From positions 1 through 11,410 of the forward strand of contig PSRF01000031.1 of assembly GCA_003175865.1 (NCBI GenBank): a stretch of DNA of 11,410 bases, given 5' to 3'. Position 1 is the first letter of the stretch. Every line of letters begins with the position of its first letter. The position numbers and the translations under genes were made by a program. Shown here in pieces: positions 1 to 8,504 of the stretch. Origin of the DNA: Blastocatellia bacterium. GTDB taxonomy: Bacteria; Acidobacteriota; Blastocatellia; Pyrinomonadales; Pyrinomonadaceae. A model generated the notes under the pieces. It did no database searches, was not told the origin of the DNA, and was given only the letters and a program-made list of their open reading frames with translations.

Positions 1-2087
1 TCGGCCTTCGCTAAGAGATCCTTAATCTTCTTGCCCCACTCCTCGAGTTGCTTATCGAGCTTCTCTTTGAACTCTTTAATTTTCTTGGTGACGGAGTCGA
101 AGATTCCCTTGACGATGGCCAGGAAGGTGAGTATTCCCAGCGCATCCAGGATCTGCATAAACACGTCATAGACTTTTTGCAGGCCACCGATGACCTTGTC
201 CTTAACGTCATCAACTTTGGTGCGAAATTCTTTGAGCTTATTTTGTGCGGTTGGTAACCCGTCGTTGACCCACCACTCGCGAATTGGCTTGGTGAAGGGT
301 TTACCGTATTTTTCCCACAGATACTTAACGCCTAAATACAGCCCGTAGATGACCAATCCCAGTACTACGAATGGACCGGCGGGAGACAGCAACACGACGA
401 TTGCGCCTGCAACCTTCGCCCCTGTTTTGACATAACCCATGTAGGGTTTGAGCTTGGCTTTGATTTCTTCCCACTTGTCTAAAGCGTCATTAACAAAACT
501 CTGCATCCATGAGTCATAGGTGCGCTTTCCTTCCGCCAGGAAGTCAGTAACTGCGTTCCAGATTTCTGCTATCTCGTCGCGAAGTGGCTTTAAGGCTTTC
601 CAAATTGCTGAAGCTGTTTCTTCAACGTCCTTCCAGATTCCTTTAAGCTTCTTCTTCACCCAATCAAGGGCCGGAGCTCCATACTCGTTCCACAACTCTT
701 CAAGTTTCGTCGCAATGGTATTGAAACCTTTCTTGATTGAGTCGAGAACACCACTACCGAATTTCGTTACGACGTCAATGAGGTATTCCGCCAGTTGGCC
801 GATCGCTGCACACTTCCCGGCGATAAACCCTCCAATGGCGTGAATGGCACCGGATGCAAACGAGCCGACCATTTCGGCGAGCGTCGCCGCCAATCCTTTT
901 TCGCGAATGCTTGAGAGAATGCCACCAAAGAAGTTGTCGATACCGTTGCTTATGGCGTTCTTAAAGTAGTCTTTGATGTTCTTGAAGAAAGCGATCGCGC
1001 CTGGAGCGAGTTTTTCGATTTGGCCGATGGCCCACTGCGCACCTTTCTTAACGCCTGCAACGACGAGGTCTTTACCCTTCTTCACTCCTCCAACAACGAA
1101 ATCGGCGCCTTGGCCCAGGCCGGAAGTAACTTTATTTACGATCGGGTTGTCTAGTACTCCGTCGCGCTGAATGACACCGGAGGAGTCAGGCGCGACTGAG
1201 CTGGTGGTTCCCGAAGAGTCGGCAGTGATAGAGGTGGTTGCCTGCTGACCTTGTGTGACATTGTCTGCCTGGGCCTCTGCTTGTTTTTCGAGGTGGTCGT
1301 CGGCTGCACCAATCAGCACTTCGCCATTTGCAGTTGACTCTGATTGGGTTGGTGCCTGACCCGCTCTTTGTTGCTCGACGTGAGTTAACTCATGTGCGAG
1401 CAGGTGCTGACCTTCTTGCGACTCGGGCGCGTAGTTGCCAGCCGCGAAGTAGATGTCGCGACCGGTGGTGTAAGCATTGGCTCCTAGCGCCGCAGCTGAA
1501 GCAGCGGCGGCGGCATCGTTATGGATTCGAACATCTCTGAAGTCAGCGCCAAAGCGTTGCTCCATGTCCCGCCTGGTTGTTTCATCGAGTGGTTCCCCGC
1601 CACCTGTGGGAATTAGGTCGTGATCACCTGGTCCAGACGGTGCTATGGCAGCGGATGCTGATTGTTGCGCCTGAACTAGACGAAGTGATTCGGAGAGAGA
1701 GGTGAGGACCGATGTGCTTTCGCTAGAAGTACTGCACTTGGCGCATGTGCCCCCACAGGCACATTCGCGTTGGATTGTGTGGCCGCGATTTGAACTTAAC
1801 TGAATCTGGCTGACGAGTCGTTGCGTGTAGCGATTGCCATGCGTGTGTTGTGCGCGACTAAGGGCGATGACTCGAATACCGCTGTTTGGACTAACTGATA
1901 GCGCAGGGCTCCGAAATAATTTTCTGGGGCCGTGGTTCGCAAAATCTGCAGACGCACTGTCGAGTGCTCGCTGAAGTATGGCAGGCACGTGCTCCTCGCC
2001 TGCATCCTTCGCAGCACCTGACGCACTCGCGTCGTGAGTTGTCGTAACCTCCTCAGGTTCAAGTTGTACTTCCCTGGTGAAATACAT
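1..2087 (-). CDS. DUF4157 (eCIS core domain) protein with hydrophobic/amphipathic helical C-terminus, 3' end outside window
   Basis: The reading frame is open from an ATG at 2087 to the window edge, giving 695 codons without a stop, so the C-terminus is missing. Residues 57-96 carry a conserved lead-in (PALSVSPNS, then HGN). Residues 107-118 hold a four-Cys knuckle, C109-C111-C115-C118, preceded by IQR. The DUF4157 core spans about 175-275, with LGANAYTTGRDIYF and the zinc-peptidase motif HELTH at 232-236; E267 is the candidate third ligand. A second IQR at 306-308 ends the module. From 310 on the protein is Lys/Trp-rich amphipathic helix, with a hydrophobic stretch at 557-587 that could be a membrane hairpin. 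C425 is the only other cysteine. The ATG lies 3 nt after the stop of the upstream gene, which suggests coupled translation. Family knowledge places DUF4157 in eCIS loci. A pore-forming or tape-measure-like C-terminus is inference. Confidence 0.92.
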   Translation of the reverse strand, partial: MYFTREVQLEPEEVTTTHDASASGAAKDAGEEHVPAILQRALDSASADFANHGPRKLFRSPALSVSPNSGIRVIALSRAQHTHGNRYTQRLVSQIQLSSNRGHTIQRECACGGTCAKCSTSSESTSVLTSLSESLRLVQAQQSASAAIAPSGPGDHDLIPTGGGEPLDETTRRDMEQRFGADFRDVRIHNDAAAAASAAALGANAYTTGRDIYFAAGNYAPESQEGQHLLAHELTHVEQQRAGQAPTQSESTANGEVLIGAADDHLEKQAEAQADNVTQGQQATTSITADSSGTTSSVAPDSSGVIQRDGVLDNPIVNKVTSGLGQGADFVVGGVKKGKDLVVAGVKKGAQWAIGQIEKLAPGAIAFFKNIKDYFKNAISNGIDNFFGGILSSIREKGLAATLAEMVGSFASGAIHAIGGFIAGKCAAIGQLAEYLIDVVTKFGSGVLDSIKKGFNTIATKLEELWNEYGAPALDWVKKKLKGIWKDVEETASAIWKALKPLRDEIAEIWNAVTDFLAEGKRTYDSWMQSFVNDALDKWEEIKAKLKPYMGYVKTGAKVAGAIVVLLSPAGPFVVLGLVIYGLYLGVKYLWEKYGKPFTKPIREWWVNDGLPTAQNKLKEFRTKVDDVKDKVIGGLQKVYDVFMQILDALGILTFLAIVKGIFDSVTKKIKEFKEKLDKQLEEWGKKIKDLLAKA

Positions 2088-2090
2088 CGC

Positions 2091-2975
2091 TCAGTTTTCT
2101 GCATCTGCTGCGAGTACAAAAGTCTGACCACACTTTTCACATCGGACACTAACCTTAATTTCATCTGTGATAGCGACGTTATGCGCGAGGTAATGAAGGT
2201 TATCGAGAAAGTAAAAGTCGATGGCTGGCATTTGCAGAACCGCCTCAGGTGTTATTTCACCAGATACGCCATCCAAATATTGGAGCGCGACAGACAGTCG
2301 CAAAGCCGCATGAAATCCAGAAACGTCTTCGCGCCATTGCTCACGACCAGATACTTCAGATGGTGTCCACCGCTGCCACGCGGCACGCTCCATTGCCCCG
2401 TGTTGCGCATCTGCATAACCAAGGACTCCTGATCTACTCGCTGCAGGGATTCCAACAACAGTCGACGGAAGTTGGAACCTGATGCGAGAGCTATAAGGGA
2501 ATTGTCGCGTACGCAAGAACTTTGGAAAATGTTGAGCCAGCGAAGGAACTGCGAGAAACAATCGCTGATCAATTATTGGCCATGGTCCTGCTTGAAGAGC
2601 TGTGGTAAGCGCAGTGACACTGACCTCCGCTTCCCAACTGAGGCAGTGCGGACATTGCATGTAGATCAGACCTTGTTCAGCGAGCGTTTCGAAGAGTCTG
2701 TTTCGTGAGGCGACTAGTTGACCGGCAGCTTGCGAGTCGGCGTAAATAGCTCTCGCGTGTTCTATGTCGATGCTGCTTCCTTCCATCGACTTTATTAATC
2801 TTTTGAATTCAGCCGGAAACATGACCGACATTCTTTCGGGACTGCGATGCTCTGGTGGAAGTATGAGTGCAAAGACTTCTTCGTATTCCGGCACACGGAG
2901 CTCGATGTCCCTGTCTCTTCCTTGAAAGAGAATGCGAACGTGAAATAGAGATTCAAAACTGTTGGCTACAGTCAT
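2091..2975 (-). CDS. Hypothetical protein with two CxxC motifs (probable zinc ribbon)
   Basis: This encodes 294 residues. The ATG overlaps the stop of the 1819-residue gene by 4 nt (ATGA), and the TGA is followed after 3 nt by the next ATG, so it sits inside the operon and is probably translationally coupled on both sides. Two CxxC pairs are visible: C108/C111 (CPHC) and C279/C282 (CEKC, followed by GQTF). They are 167 residues apart and could bind one zinc together if the fold brings them close, or two separate metals. The 20 or so residues before the second pair (LDNLHYLAHN region, 257-266) look helical. There is no signal peptide or membrane segment. The C-terminal helix plus CxxCG arrangement is loosely like phage baseplate or tail assembly chaperones, which would suit an injection-particle locus, but I cannot confirm homology. 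Function unknown. Confidence 0.9.
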   Translation of the reverse strand: MTVANSFESLFHVRILFQGRDRDIELRVPEYEEVFALILPPEHRSPERMSVMFPAEFKRLIKSMEGSSIDIEHARAIYADSQAAGQLVASRNRLFETLAEQGLIYMQCPHCLSWEAEVSVTALTTALQAGPWPIIDQRLFLAVPSLAQHFPKFLRTRQFPYSSRIRFQLPSTVVGIPAASRSGVLGYADAQHGAMERAAWQRWTPSEVSGREQWREDVSGFHAALRLSVALQYLDGVSGEITPEAVLQMPAIDFYFLDNLHYLAHNVAITDEIKVSVRCEKCGQTFVLAADAEN

Positions 2976-5900
2976 TTCGGCAACATTGCCTCCAGATCTT
3001 TCATTGTGAGAGGTTCAAGGTTAGAGCGAGGTAGATCCATGTAGTCGAATTTTTCAAAAATCTTGACAGCATTGTCATTAAGCGGAATCACACGCAGAGT
3101 CTTGGTTCCAGGAGTATCGAGAGAGGGTTGAATATCTTCTCCCGGACCGATGGCACCTACGACCGCATTATCCTTGTTTTCGACGAACTTGGATTTAACC
3201 GTCTCAATCCACTTGCCGCCCGAAAAGACATTGATTTGTCCGTACAGTTGATAAATATTGACCAGACCAGTGGGATCGTTGCGTCTAAGCTCGGGAATCA
3301 AGCGCAGGCGGTTTGAGATTGGGGGAACTAAACCTTTCTTGATTGCCTCCATCTCATCAGCCTGTAGAGCCGCAACTTCCTCCTGCTTTAGCTGCTCTGT
3401 ATTCGGCTTTTCACCAAGCAACCTGGCAAGCTCACTAATCTCAGCTTCCTTGACCTGGGCTTTTAGTCCCACCAACTCAGATGGGAAAATGATCCCGCGT
3501 TTGTGGAAGCGTATGTCCTCAGCTTGTTTCTTTAGTGCGACCGCCGTCTTCAATCGTTTGATCTCATCTGTCTCTTCCTGCTTGCCGCCAGGCTCCGCCT
3601 TTGCGATGCCCCAAGCCTGGTCAATTAAACCGTTGATCGCGGCATTAGCATTTTCCACTCGCTGCAGTTCTGTCTTGTAGAAATCATGCTTGTCTATGAA
3701 CTCCTGATACGTCTTTACATCTGCGCTGTTTGTAAACATCAGCACAACTAACTCCTCAGGTGGTCCATACATCGTTTCAACAGTTATCTTGTATCGCTGG
3801 ACAGCTACCTCGACCATCTTAACGAGGGCGTTTGCCGTTAACTCCTCTCTCAAAAATCGCATTTCGGCGTGGAACTGCGACTCATCTGTTCCTTTAGGCA
3901 GAAGGGCCGGTCCACAGATGCTCATAGCTCGCTCGATGTAATGCTGGTGGATAACGGCAAGCAGGTGCTCGTACTTGTTTAATTCCTCGACATAAACTGC
4001 GCGGGCGGGAGAGTTCGGACCAAATAAACCTTTAGAACGAAAAGCCGCCTGACTTCTTGGATCAAGACGATACCGTGCATTTTCGATCATCAATCTGGCT
4101 TCTTTATCTTTCTTCTTTATGTCGTCATGATCGAGTCCCGAAGTACTGTAGACTTCCTCTGTCAGTGACTCTAATGCCTTTTTCAGTTTCTCCCATTGAG
4201 GCATGTCCCGAATGTCCTGCGCGCTCATGTTGTCGAGTGACATACTCGCTTCGATTGTGTCGAATGTTTTCTTAATCAGGTCTTTGGTAGGCTCTGGCTC
4301 AGGATTCCTGATCTCAGTCAGCGTTAGAGGGTACGACGGTGGTGTGCCCGGGCCACTGGGCGTTTTGTCCCACTGCTTCTGTTGCTCGGCCATCTTTTGA
4401 CGGAGACGCCTGCGTTCTTCGCCATAGACTTCTTGCCACGCAGCTACCTCCTCATTATTCGGATTCGCTTCGCGTTGAAGAGTGATGAACTGTTCGCGGT
4501 ATTCATCGAGTTCCTTGAGGCCAGCGTAGTTACCTTTGGCATCGTCGTAGGCAGTCTTGAATTCGCCGAGAATTTGTCGCTCCAGCTTAATTGCGTTGAT
4601 GCGATGATCGCGCGCGGTTATTCGAGCTTGCTCGCGCAGCGCGGTCGGATCAGGAACGGAAAGGTCTTCAAGCCCCTTCGCAGTACGGTCTGCGAGCATG
4701 ATTGATCCAACGATGACGCTGTATTCATTTACGAGTTTTCGAAGCGTCTGATAGACCCGAATAACATCAGAAGGATTGAAGCCGTATCGACGCTCAAGCC
4801 ATTCACGTACGCCTAGACCCTCCATGATCAATGGGCCGGCAAACGTAATGAGGAATCCGGCAATCATTACGACCGGGTGCCCTGATCTCATCATAACGTT
4901 GCCTAGGGCCATCAACCCGAGATTTAGGGCGTTGGCAATTATCGCGTAAGTAACCTCGATGTCTCGTTGTTCGGGTGTTTCGTAGTCGCGCGCGAGCACC
5001 GCACCAACATCAAGTAATGACAGGACTACGAAGACACCATTGCGGACTGGAATGCCGCGGACCATCTTGACGGCTGTGGCAGCTGCGCCAAGATTGTGCG
5101 CGGTGCCCAGCAACATCTCAGCGCCAGTCGCTCGACCTGCCTCGAAACGCTTCATGAGTTCACCTTGGCCTGTTACCGTTTGAACAAGCATCACAGCGCC
5201 AAGTCCTTTGCCGGCGAGATCCAAGCCGGCTCGCGTAGTACGTGTGGCTGCCGATTCCTGAGCTGGCTTTTGAATCGTGACTACGTGGGTCTCAATGATT
5301 TCTCCACTACCGACCGCTCGCTCGAGGGAACCTGCCTTCTTTTCGCCTTCGAGGGCCGTAATCTTTGCTTCGACACTCTTCAGATCGTCTGCCAGCAGAG
5401 TGCGCGTGACGCCCTCAGGCAAGGGCTTTTGATTCGGATCGGTTGGATTCAATTCGTTGGTGAGGATCGCTTTGTATCTTTGCAGTTCGATAAAGAGCTC
5501 GCCCGTAACTGAGTCGGGCGCACCGCCGCGCGCAATCTGAGCCCCAAGTTCGTTGATTCGCGATCTGACGGTCTTCAGTTCGAGCGCTCTTGCAGCGGGT
5601 GAACCTGGTGCTGGATTGGTTAGGTTTACTTCTTGTCGCAAAACAACCATTGCCATTTCAGTCAGGTGAAGATCGGTTGTGAGAGGCTTATCGAAATTCC
5701 ATTTTTCAAGTAACGCGTCAAGTTTCTGCCGTTCGGCGATAGCAGGTTCCTTAACGTCGCTTATGCTCTGAGTCGTTCGAGTTTTGGCCTTTGTCTGTAA
5801 AGCTTCCTGACCTGCCTTCAAGTACTCATTTAAGGCCGTATCGATCTGGCTGATCTTGCTGTCGATTTCCGAGAGTGTTTCCTGAATCGCTTTTTGCTTG

Positions 5901-8431
5901 CCTGGGTCTTTTTCGTCAGCAAGTTCGACTTGCTTTGTTTGCTTGTCGGCTTTCAGTTGATCGAGGGCCATCTTGGCTCTCTTAATCGACACTTCGCCCA
6001 TCGATGGTCCGGGAGCCTTAGCCGACGGAGTGCCTGCCAGTTTCGTTCCTTGGGTTGTAGTAATTTCAAAGAAGTTGACATCGCGGCCAGAAGTAGCAAG
6101 GTAGACCTCGAAACCAAGACTTCGCAGTAGCCAGATGTTTACTGGGTCTACGAGAGTCCCTGCTCCCGGCCGAGAGAGATCGGCTTGGGCGGAAACCACA
6201 ACGGCGTCAGCACCGTCTTTCATTTGGAAAGTTGAAAGGAAGTCGACTATCTTTCGTAGTTGTGTGGCAGGAAGACCCTCACCTTTCCAGCCTGACTGCA
6301 TGTGGTGAGTGGCGTCCCAAATCTGCACCTTTACTTCTCCAGCCGGCTGAAGTTTTTTCACTTGATCAGCAAAGCGTTTAGTAAGAGCATCCATGTCGTT
6401 GGCTCTGATGTCCGGCAGGACCATGAAGCGCAATCCGCTCGGCAATTGAATCAGGTAAGCTGATGCATATGGATCGACATCCTTTTTTTCGGTGCTGCGT
6501 CTGCGGTCTATTGTTTTTGGATCAGTTGGCTCCTTCATTGTCTCTCTGATTTCCAGAGGATCTTCCGCTTTGAACTCATCCGCTGCGCTTTCGTCGCCTG
6601 TCCGGATATCAACATTTACGACGTCGAGTTTGCCTCCCTTTGAAGGAATGAGAGTCCGCTCCTTAAGCTTTGGCTCCTCATTCATGCGTCGTTTCAGTTC
6701 ATCCGTAGCATGTTTCTCCCACCGTTCCTGCAAGATACCCTTGTCAGGGTGGTCATTTTCTAATTCCCACTGGGCTCGAGTCTTAGCGATCTCATCTTTG
6801 ATTGCGGCCTCAGTTTGTTTGAGTCGCTCTTTTTGCAGTTTGACGATCTCCTTGCGGAGTGCTTTGTAACCTGGCCAACGCTTCATCACGTCGTTGATGC
6901 GAATCGTGTCTACTCGGAAACGCTTCATGATTTCCGGAATCAAGGAGACATGGTCCTTATGAGCATGCGATATCAAAATCTCGCGGATCGGATCGGTCTT
7001 GATGAAGTCCGCCAACTTTTTCATGGTCGCATCAACCAGCGCGTCGTAGGTGGTAGCTAGTCCTCGATTGTTAACGCCGGCATCGATGATCACGACAGTA
7101 CCGTCCATCAGTCGCAGAGCTGATGTACTGGCCGCTCCAACAGCGAACTTCGTGTACTTCGTCGTGATGATGTGTTCAGGAGTAGCAGCAATGACATCAA
7201 GCTTGACGCCATCGTACGCCGTCACTACAGAACCGGGACTGACGGGTGGAGCGGAGGTCACCTTCGTCGTAGTTGTGACTGTCGTGGTGACAGTCGTGGG
7301 CGGCGGTTGAGCAGGTTTGGGAATCTGGACGGAAGTGATGGGAACCGCGTAGAGAGTTATGTCGTCTCTCTTAAAAATATCTGTGTGTACGACAACTCGA
7401 ATTTGCTCTTGATCGGATACACGCGTTGGATCAACCAGGAATGGCGCGTTGACCACGACATCGTGATCCGCCTTGCCTGGGTCAACGAGCGTAGCGCTGT
7501 CGACGAATGGCGGCGCGTCTGACACGGGCTTGTCGTCACGAAATCCGCCACCACCAAGTGGCTGGCGCTGGATAGATGGAGTACCTGGACCGCTTCCAGA
7601 TCCGTGAGGACCCAGTGGTGCCGTCGTCCCACTTCCTTGAACGATCGAGTCAGCAACGAGATCTGCTTCACGTTCTAAAGGATCTTCAGGACTTCCGATT
7701 TGAAGGCCATCGCGGTTGGGAAGAACTGATGTTGGTTGTTTGCCCTGCTGTTGTTGAATGGTGTGCGTTAATTCATGCGCCAGGAGCCGCTGACCATCGG
7801 TACTGTTTGGTGAATATTGACCACCACCAAAGTAGATGTCGCGACCGCTGGTGAAAGCATTGGCGCCTAACGACTCCGCGAGGTTTGCTGATTGTGAATC
7901 GGCGTGTACCCGAACCCCCTCGAGGGATGCACCAAAACGAGATTCCATCAGCTGTAGCGGACCGTTCGGGAGTCGGTCACCTCCGCCGTTTTGAGGAATG
8001 ACGGAATCAGATCCGAAAACATTGCCAGCCTCGCTACGCAGAATATTTTGTAATCCAATCTGTCCGGCCTCATTGGCTCGAGACGATTGACACGCCTGAC
8101 AGGTTCCCCCGCAAGCACATTCACGCTGAACTGTTCCAGTTGTGCTTGGTGTTCGTTGTATTGATCGCAACAAAGCCTGCTGCACAAACTGGTTGCCGTG
8201 ACTTTGTTGAACGCGCCGTAGAGCTGTATTGCGGAAATTGCTGTTGGGTGAGAGAAGAAGAGCCGGATGATTGAAGACTCGAGTAGCTGGAGGTTCTCCG
8301 AATGCGCCCGTCAAACCAGTACCCAGCGCGCCGCCGACTTGTTCATCAGACAATTCCGATGACGAAACCGGATCCGGCTCTCGCGTCGAGTCGAGCTCTT
8401 GCGCGCCACTGGTTTCTGTAGCGTGGGCCAT
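2972..8431 (-). CDS. Giant DUF4157 (eCIS core domain) protein with ComEC-like metallo-beta-lactamase domain and long helical tail
   Basis: This encodes 1819 residues from an ATG at 8431, with a weak AGGG 10 nt upstream. Domains in order: conserved lead-in (PALLLSPNS at 56-64, HGN at 78-80); IQR at 91-93; four-Cys knuckle C105-C107-C111-C114; DUF4157 core about 160-260 with HELTH at 219-223 and gluzincin-type E253xxxD257; IQR at 287-289; Pro/Thr-rich linker 371-400; metallo-beta-lactamase domain about 400-798; coiled-coil region 810-1060; hydrophobic helices 1065-1206; long charged helical tail to the end. The lactamase fold shows IIDAG (448-452), HAHKDH (489-494), D674 and the HH pair 709-710. 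Its closing strand order (VVVS...LRSLGFEVYLATSG) resembles the ComEC/Rec2 extracellular nuclease branch. Only one cysteine lies outside the knuckle (C1506). No signal peptide is seen. It is probably an eCIS cargo or cargo-like enzyme; the substrate is unknown, with hydrolysis of phosphodiesters the best guess from the lactamase branch. Confidence 0.95.
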   Translation of the reverse strand: MAHATETSGAQELDSTREPDPVSSSELSDEQVGGALGTGLTGAFGEPPATRVFNHPALLLSPNSNFRNTALRRVQQSHGNQFVQQALLRSIQRTPSTTGTVQRECACGGTCQACQSSRANEAGQIGLQNILRSEAGNVFGSDSVIPQNGGGDRLPNGPLQLMESRFGASLEGVRVHADSQSANLAESLGANAFTSGRDIYFGGGQYSPNSTDGQRLLAHELTHTIQQQQGKQPTSVLPNRDGLQIGSPEDPLEREADLVADSIVQGSGTTAPLGPHGSGSGPGTPSIQRQPLGGGGFRDDKPVSDAPPFVDSATLVDPGKADHDVVVNAPFLVDPTRVSDQEQIRVVVHTDIFKRDDITLYAVPITSVQIPKPAQPPPTTVTTTVTTTTKVTSAPPVSPGSVVTAYDGVKLDVIAATPEHIITTKYTKFAVGAASTSALRLMDGTVVIIDAGVNNRGLATTYDALVDATMKKLADFIKTDPIREILISHAHKDHVSLIPEIMKRFRVDTIRINDVMKRWPGYKALRKEIVKLQKERLKQTEAAIKDEIAKTRAQWELENDHPDKGILQERWEKHATDELKRRMNEEPKLKERTLIPSKGGKLDVVNVDIRTGDESAADEFKAEDPLEIRETMKEPTDPKTIDRRRSTEKKDVDPYASAYLIQLPSGLRFMVLPDIRANDMDALTKRFADQVKKLQPAGEVKVQIWDATHHMQSGWKGEGLPATQLRKIVDFLSTFQMKDGADAVVVSAQADLSRPGAGTLVDPVNIWLLRSLGFEVYLATSGRDVNFFEITTTQGTKLAGTPSAKAPGPSMGEVSIKRAKMALDQLKADKQTKQVELADEKDPGKQKAIQETLSEIDSKISQIDTALNEYLKAGQEALQTKAKTRTTQSISDVKEPAIAERQKLDALLEKWNFDKPLTTDLHLTEMAMVVLRQEVNLTNPAPGSPAARALELKTVRSRINELGAQIARGGAPDSVTGELFIELQRYKAILTNELNPTDPNQKPLPEGVTRTLLADDLKSVEAKITALEGEKKAGSLERAVGSGEIIETHVVTIQKPAQESAATRTTRAGLDLAGKGLGAVMLVQTVTGQGELMKRFEAGRATGAEMLLGTAHNLGAAATAVKMVRGIPVRNGVFVVLSLLDVGAVLARDYETPEQRDIEVTYAIIANALNLGLMALGNVMMRSGHPVVMIAGFLITFAGPLIMEGLGVREWLERRYGFNPSDVIRVYQTLRKLVNEYSVIVGSIMLADRTAKGLEDLSVPDPTALREQARITARDHRINAIKLERQILGEFKTAYDDAKGNYAGLKELDEYREQFITLQREANPNNEEVAAWQEVYGEERRRLRQKMAEQQKQWDKTPSGPGTPPSYPLTLTEIRNPEPEPTKDLIKKTFDTIEASMSLDNMSAQDIRDMPQWEKLKKALESLTEEVYSTSGLDHDDIKKKDKEARLMIENARYRLDPRSQAAFRSKGLFGPNSPARAVYVEELNKYEHLLAVIHQHYIERAMSICGPALLPKGTDESQFHAEMRFLREELTANALVKMVEVAVQRYKITVETMYGPPEELVVLMFTNSADVKTYQEFIDKHDFYKTELQRVENANAAINGLIDQAWGIAKAEPGGKQEETDEIKRLKTAVALKKQAEDIRFHKRGIIFPSELVGLKAQVKEAEISELARLLGEKPNTEQLKQEEVAALQADEMEAIKKGLVPPISNRLRLIPELRRNDPTGLVNIYQLYGQINVFSGGKWIETVKSKFVENKDNAVVGAIGPGEDIQPSLDTPGTKTLRVIPLNDNAVKIFEKFDYMDLPRSNLEPLTMKDLEAMLPK

Positions 8432-8504
8432 ATTAACGAAGCCCTGTTTCTACCATTCAATGGTTTAGCGGAACCTGTTTTCCGATGTACTCCACAATCC
8501 ATCA
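8432..8504 (-). other. 73-nt gap, longest non-coding interval, with a short inverted repeat and weak RBS
   Basis: This is the only gap of note between the genes. It carries a perfect inverted repeat (separate entry) and an AGGG at 8442-8445 placed 10 nt before the ATG of the giant gene. No terminator-like GC stem with a T run is visible. A TTGAAT / GTTAAT pair with 17 nt spacing can be found, but it would start transcription at or inside the coding region, so I do not call a promoter. Confidence 0.5.
8452..8464. repeat. Short inverted repeat ACCATT-C-AATGGT
   Basis: Six-base arms are perfectly complementary around a single C. It lies 21-33 nt upstream of the giant gene's ATG. With a one-base centre it is better suited to a dimeric protein site than to a hairpin, but a match of this size can occur by chance. 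Confidence 0.3.

Noticed and set aside
1796..2164. Minus-strand open frame of 122 codons
   Set aside because: It overlaps the N-terminus of the DUF4157 gene (1-2087) and the end of the CxxC gene in another frame, and has no recognisable domain.
2034..2432. Plus-strand open frame of 132 codons
   Set aside because: It is antisense to the CxxC gene, whose paired cysteine motifs and coupled start and stop make it the real gene.
3258..3680. Plus-strand open frame of 140 codons
   Set aside because: It lies wholly antisense to the giant gene; its Ser/Cys-rich translation is what charged helices give when read backwards.
5096..5512. Plus-strand open frame of 138 codons
   Set aside because: Antisense to the giant gene with no domain or convincing ribosome binding site.
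7277..7295. Hairpin-like GACTGTC-GTGGT-GACAGTC
   Set aside because: It falls in the stretch coding for the Thr/Val-rich linker, where repeated Thr and Val codons make such symmetry by chance.
8432..8504. Possible promoter TTGAAT/GTTAAT in the 73-nt gap
   Set aside because: The -10-like box is next to the ATG, so transcripts would start inside the coding region; the match is weak.
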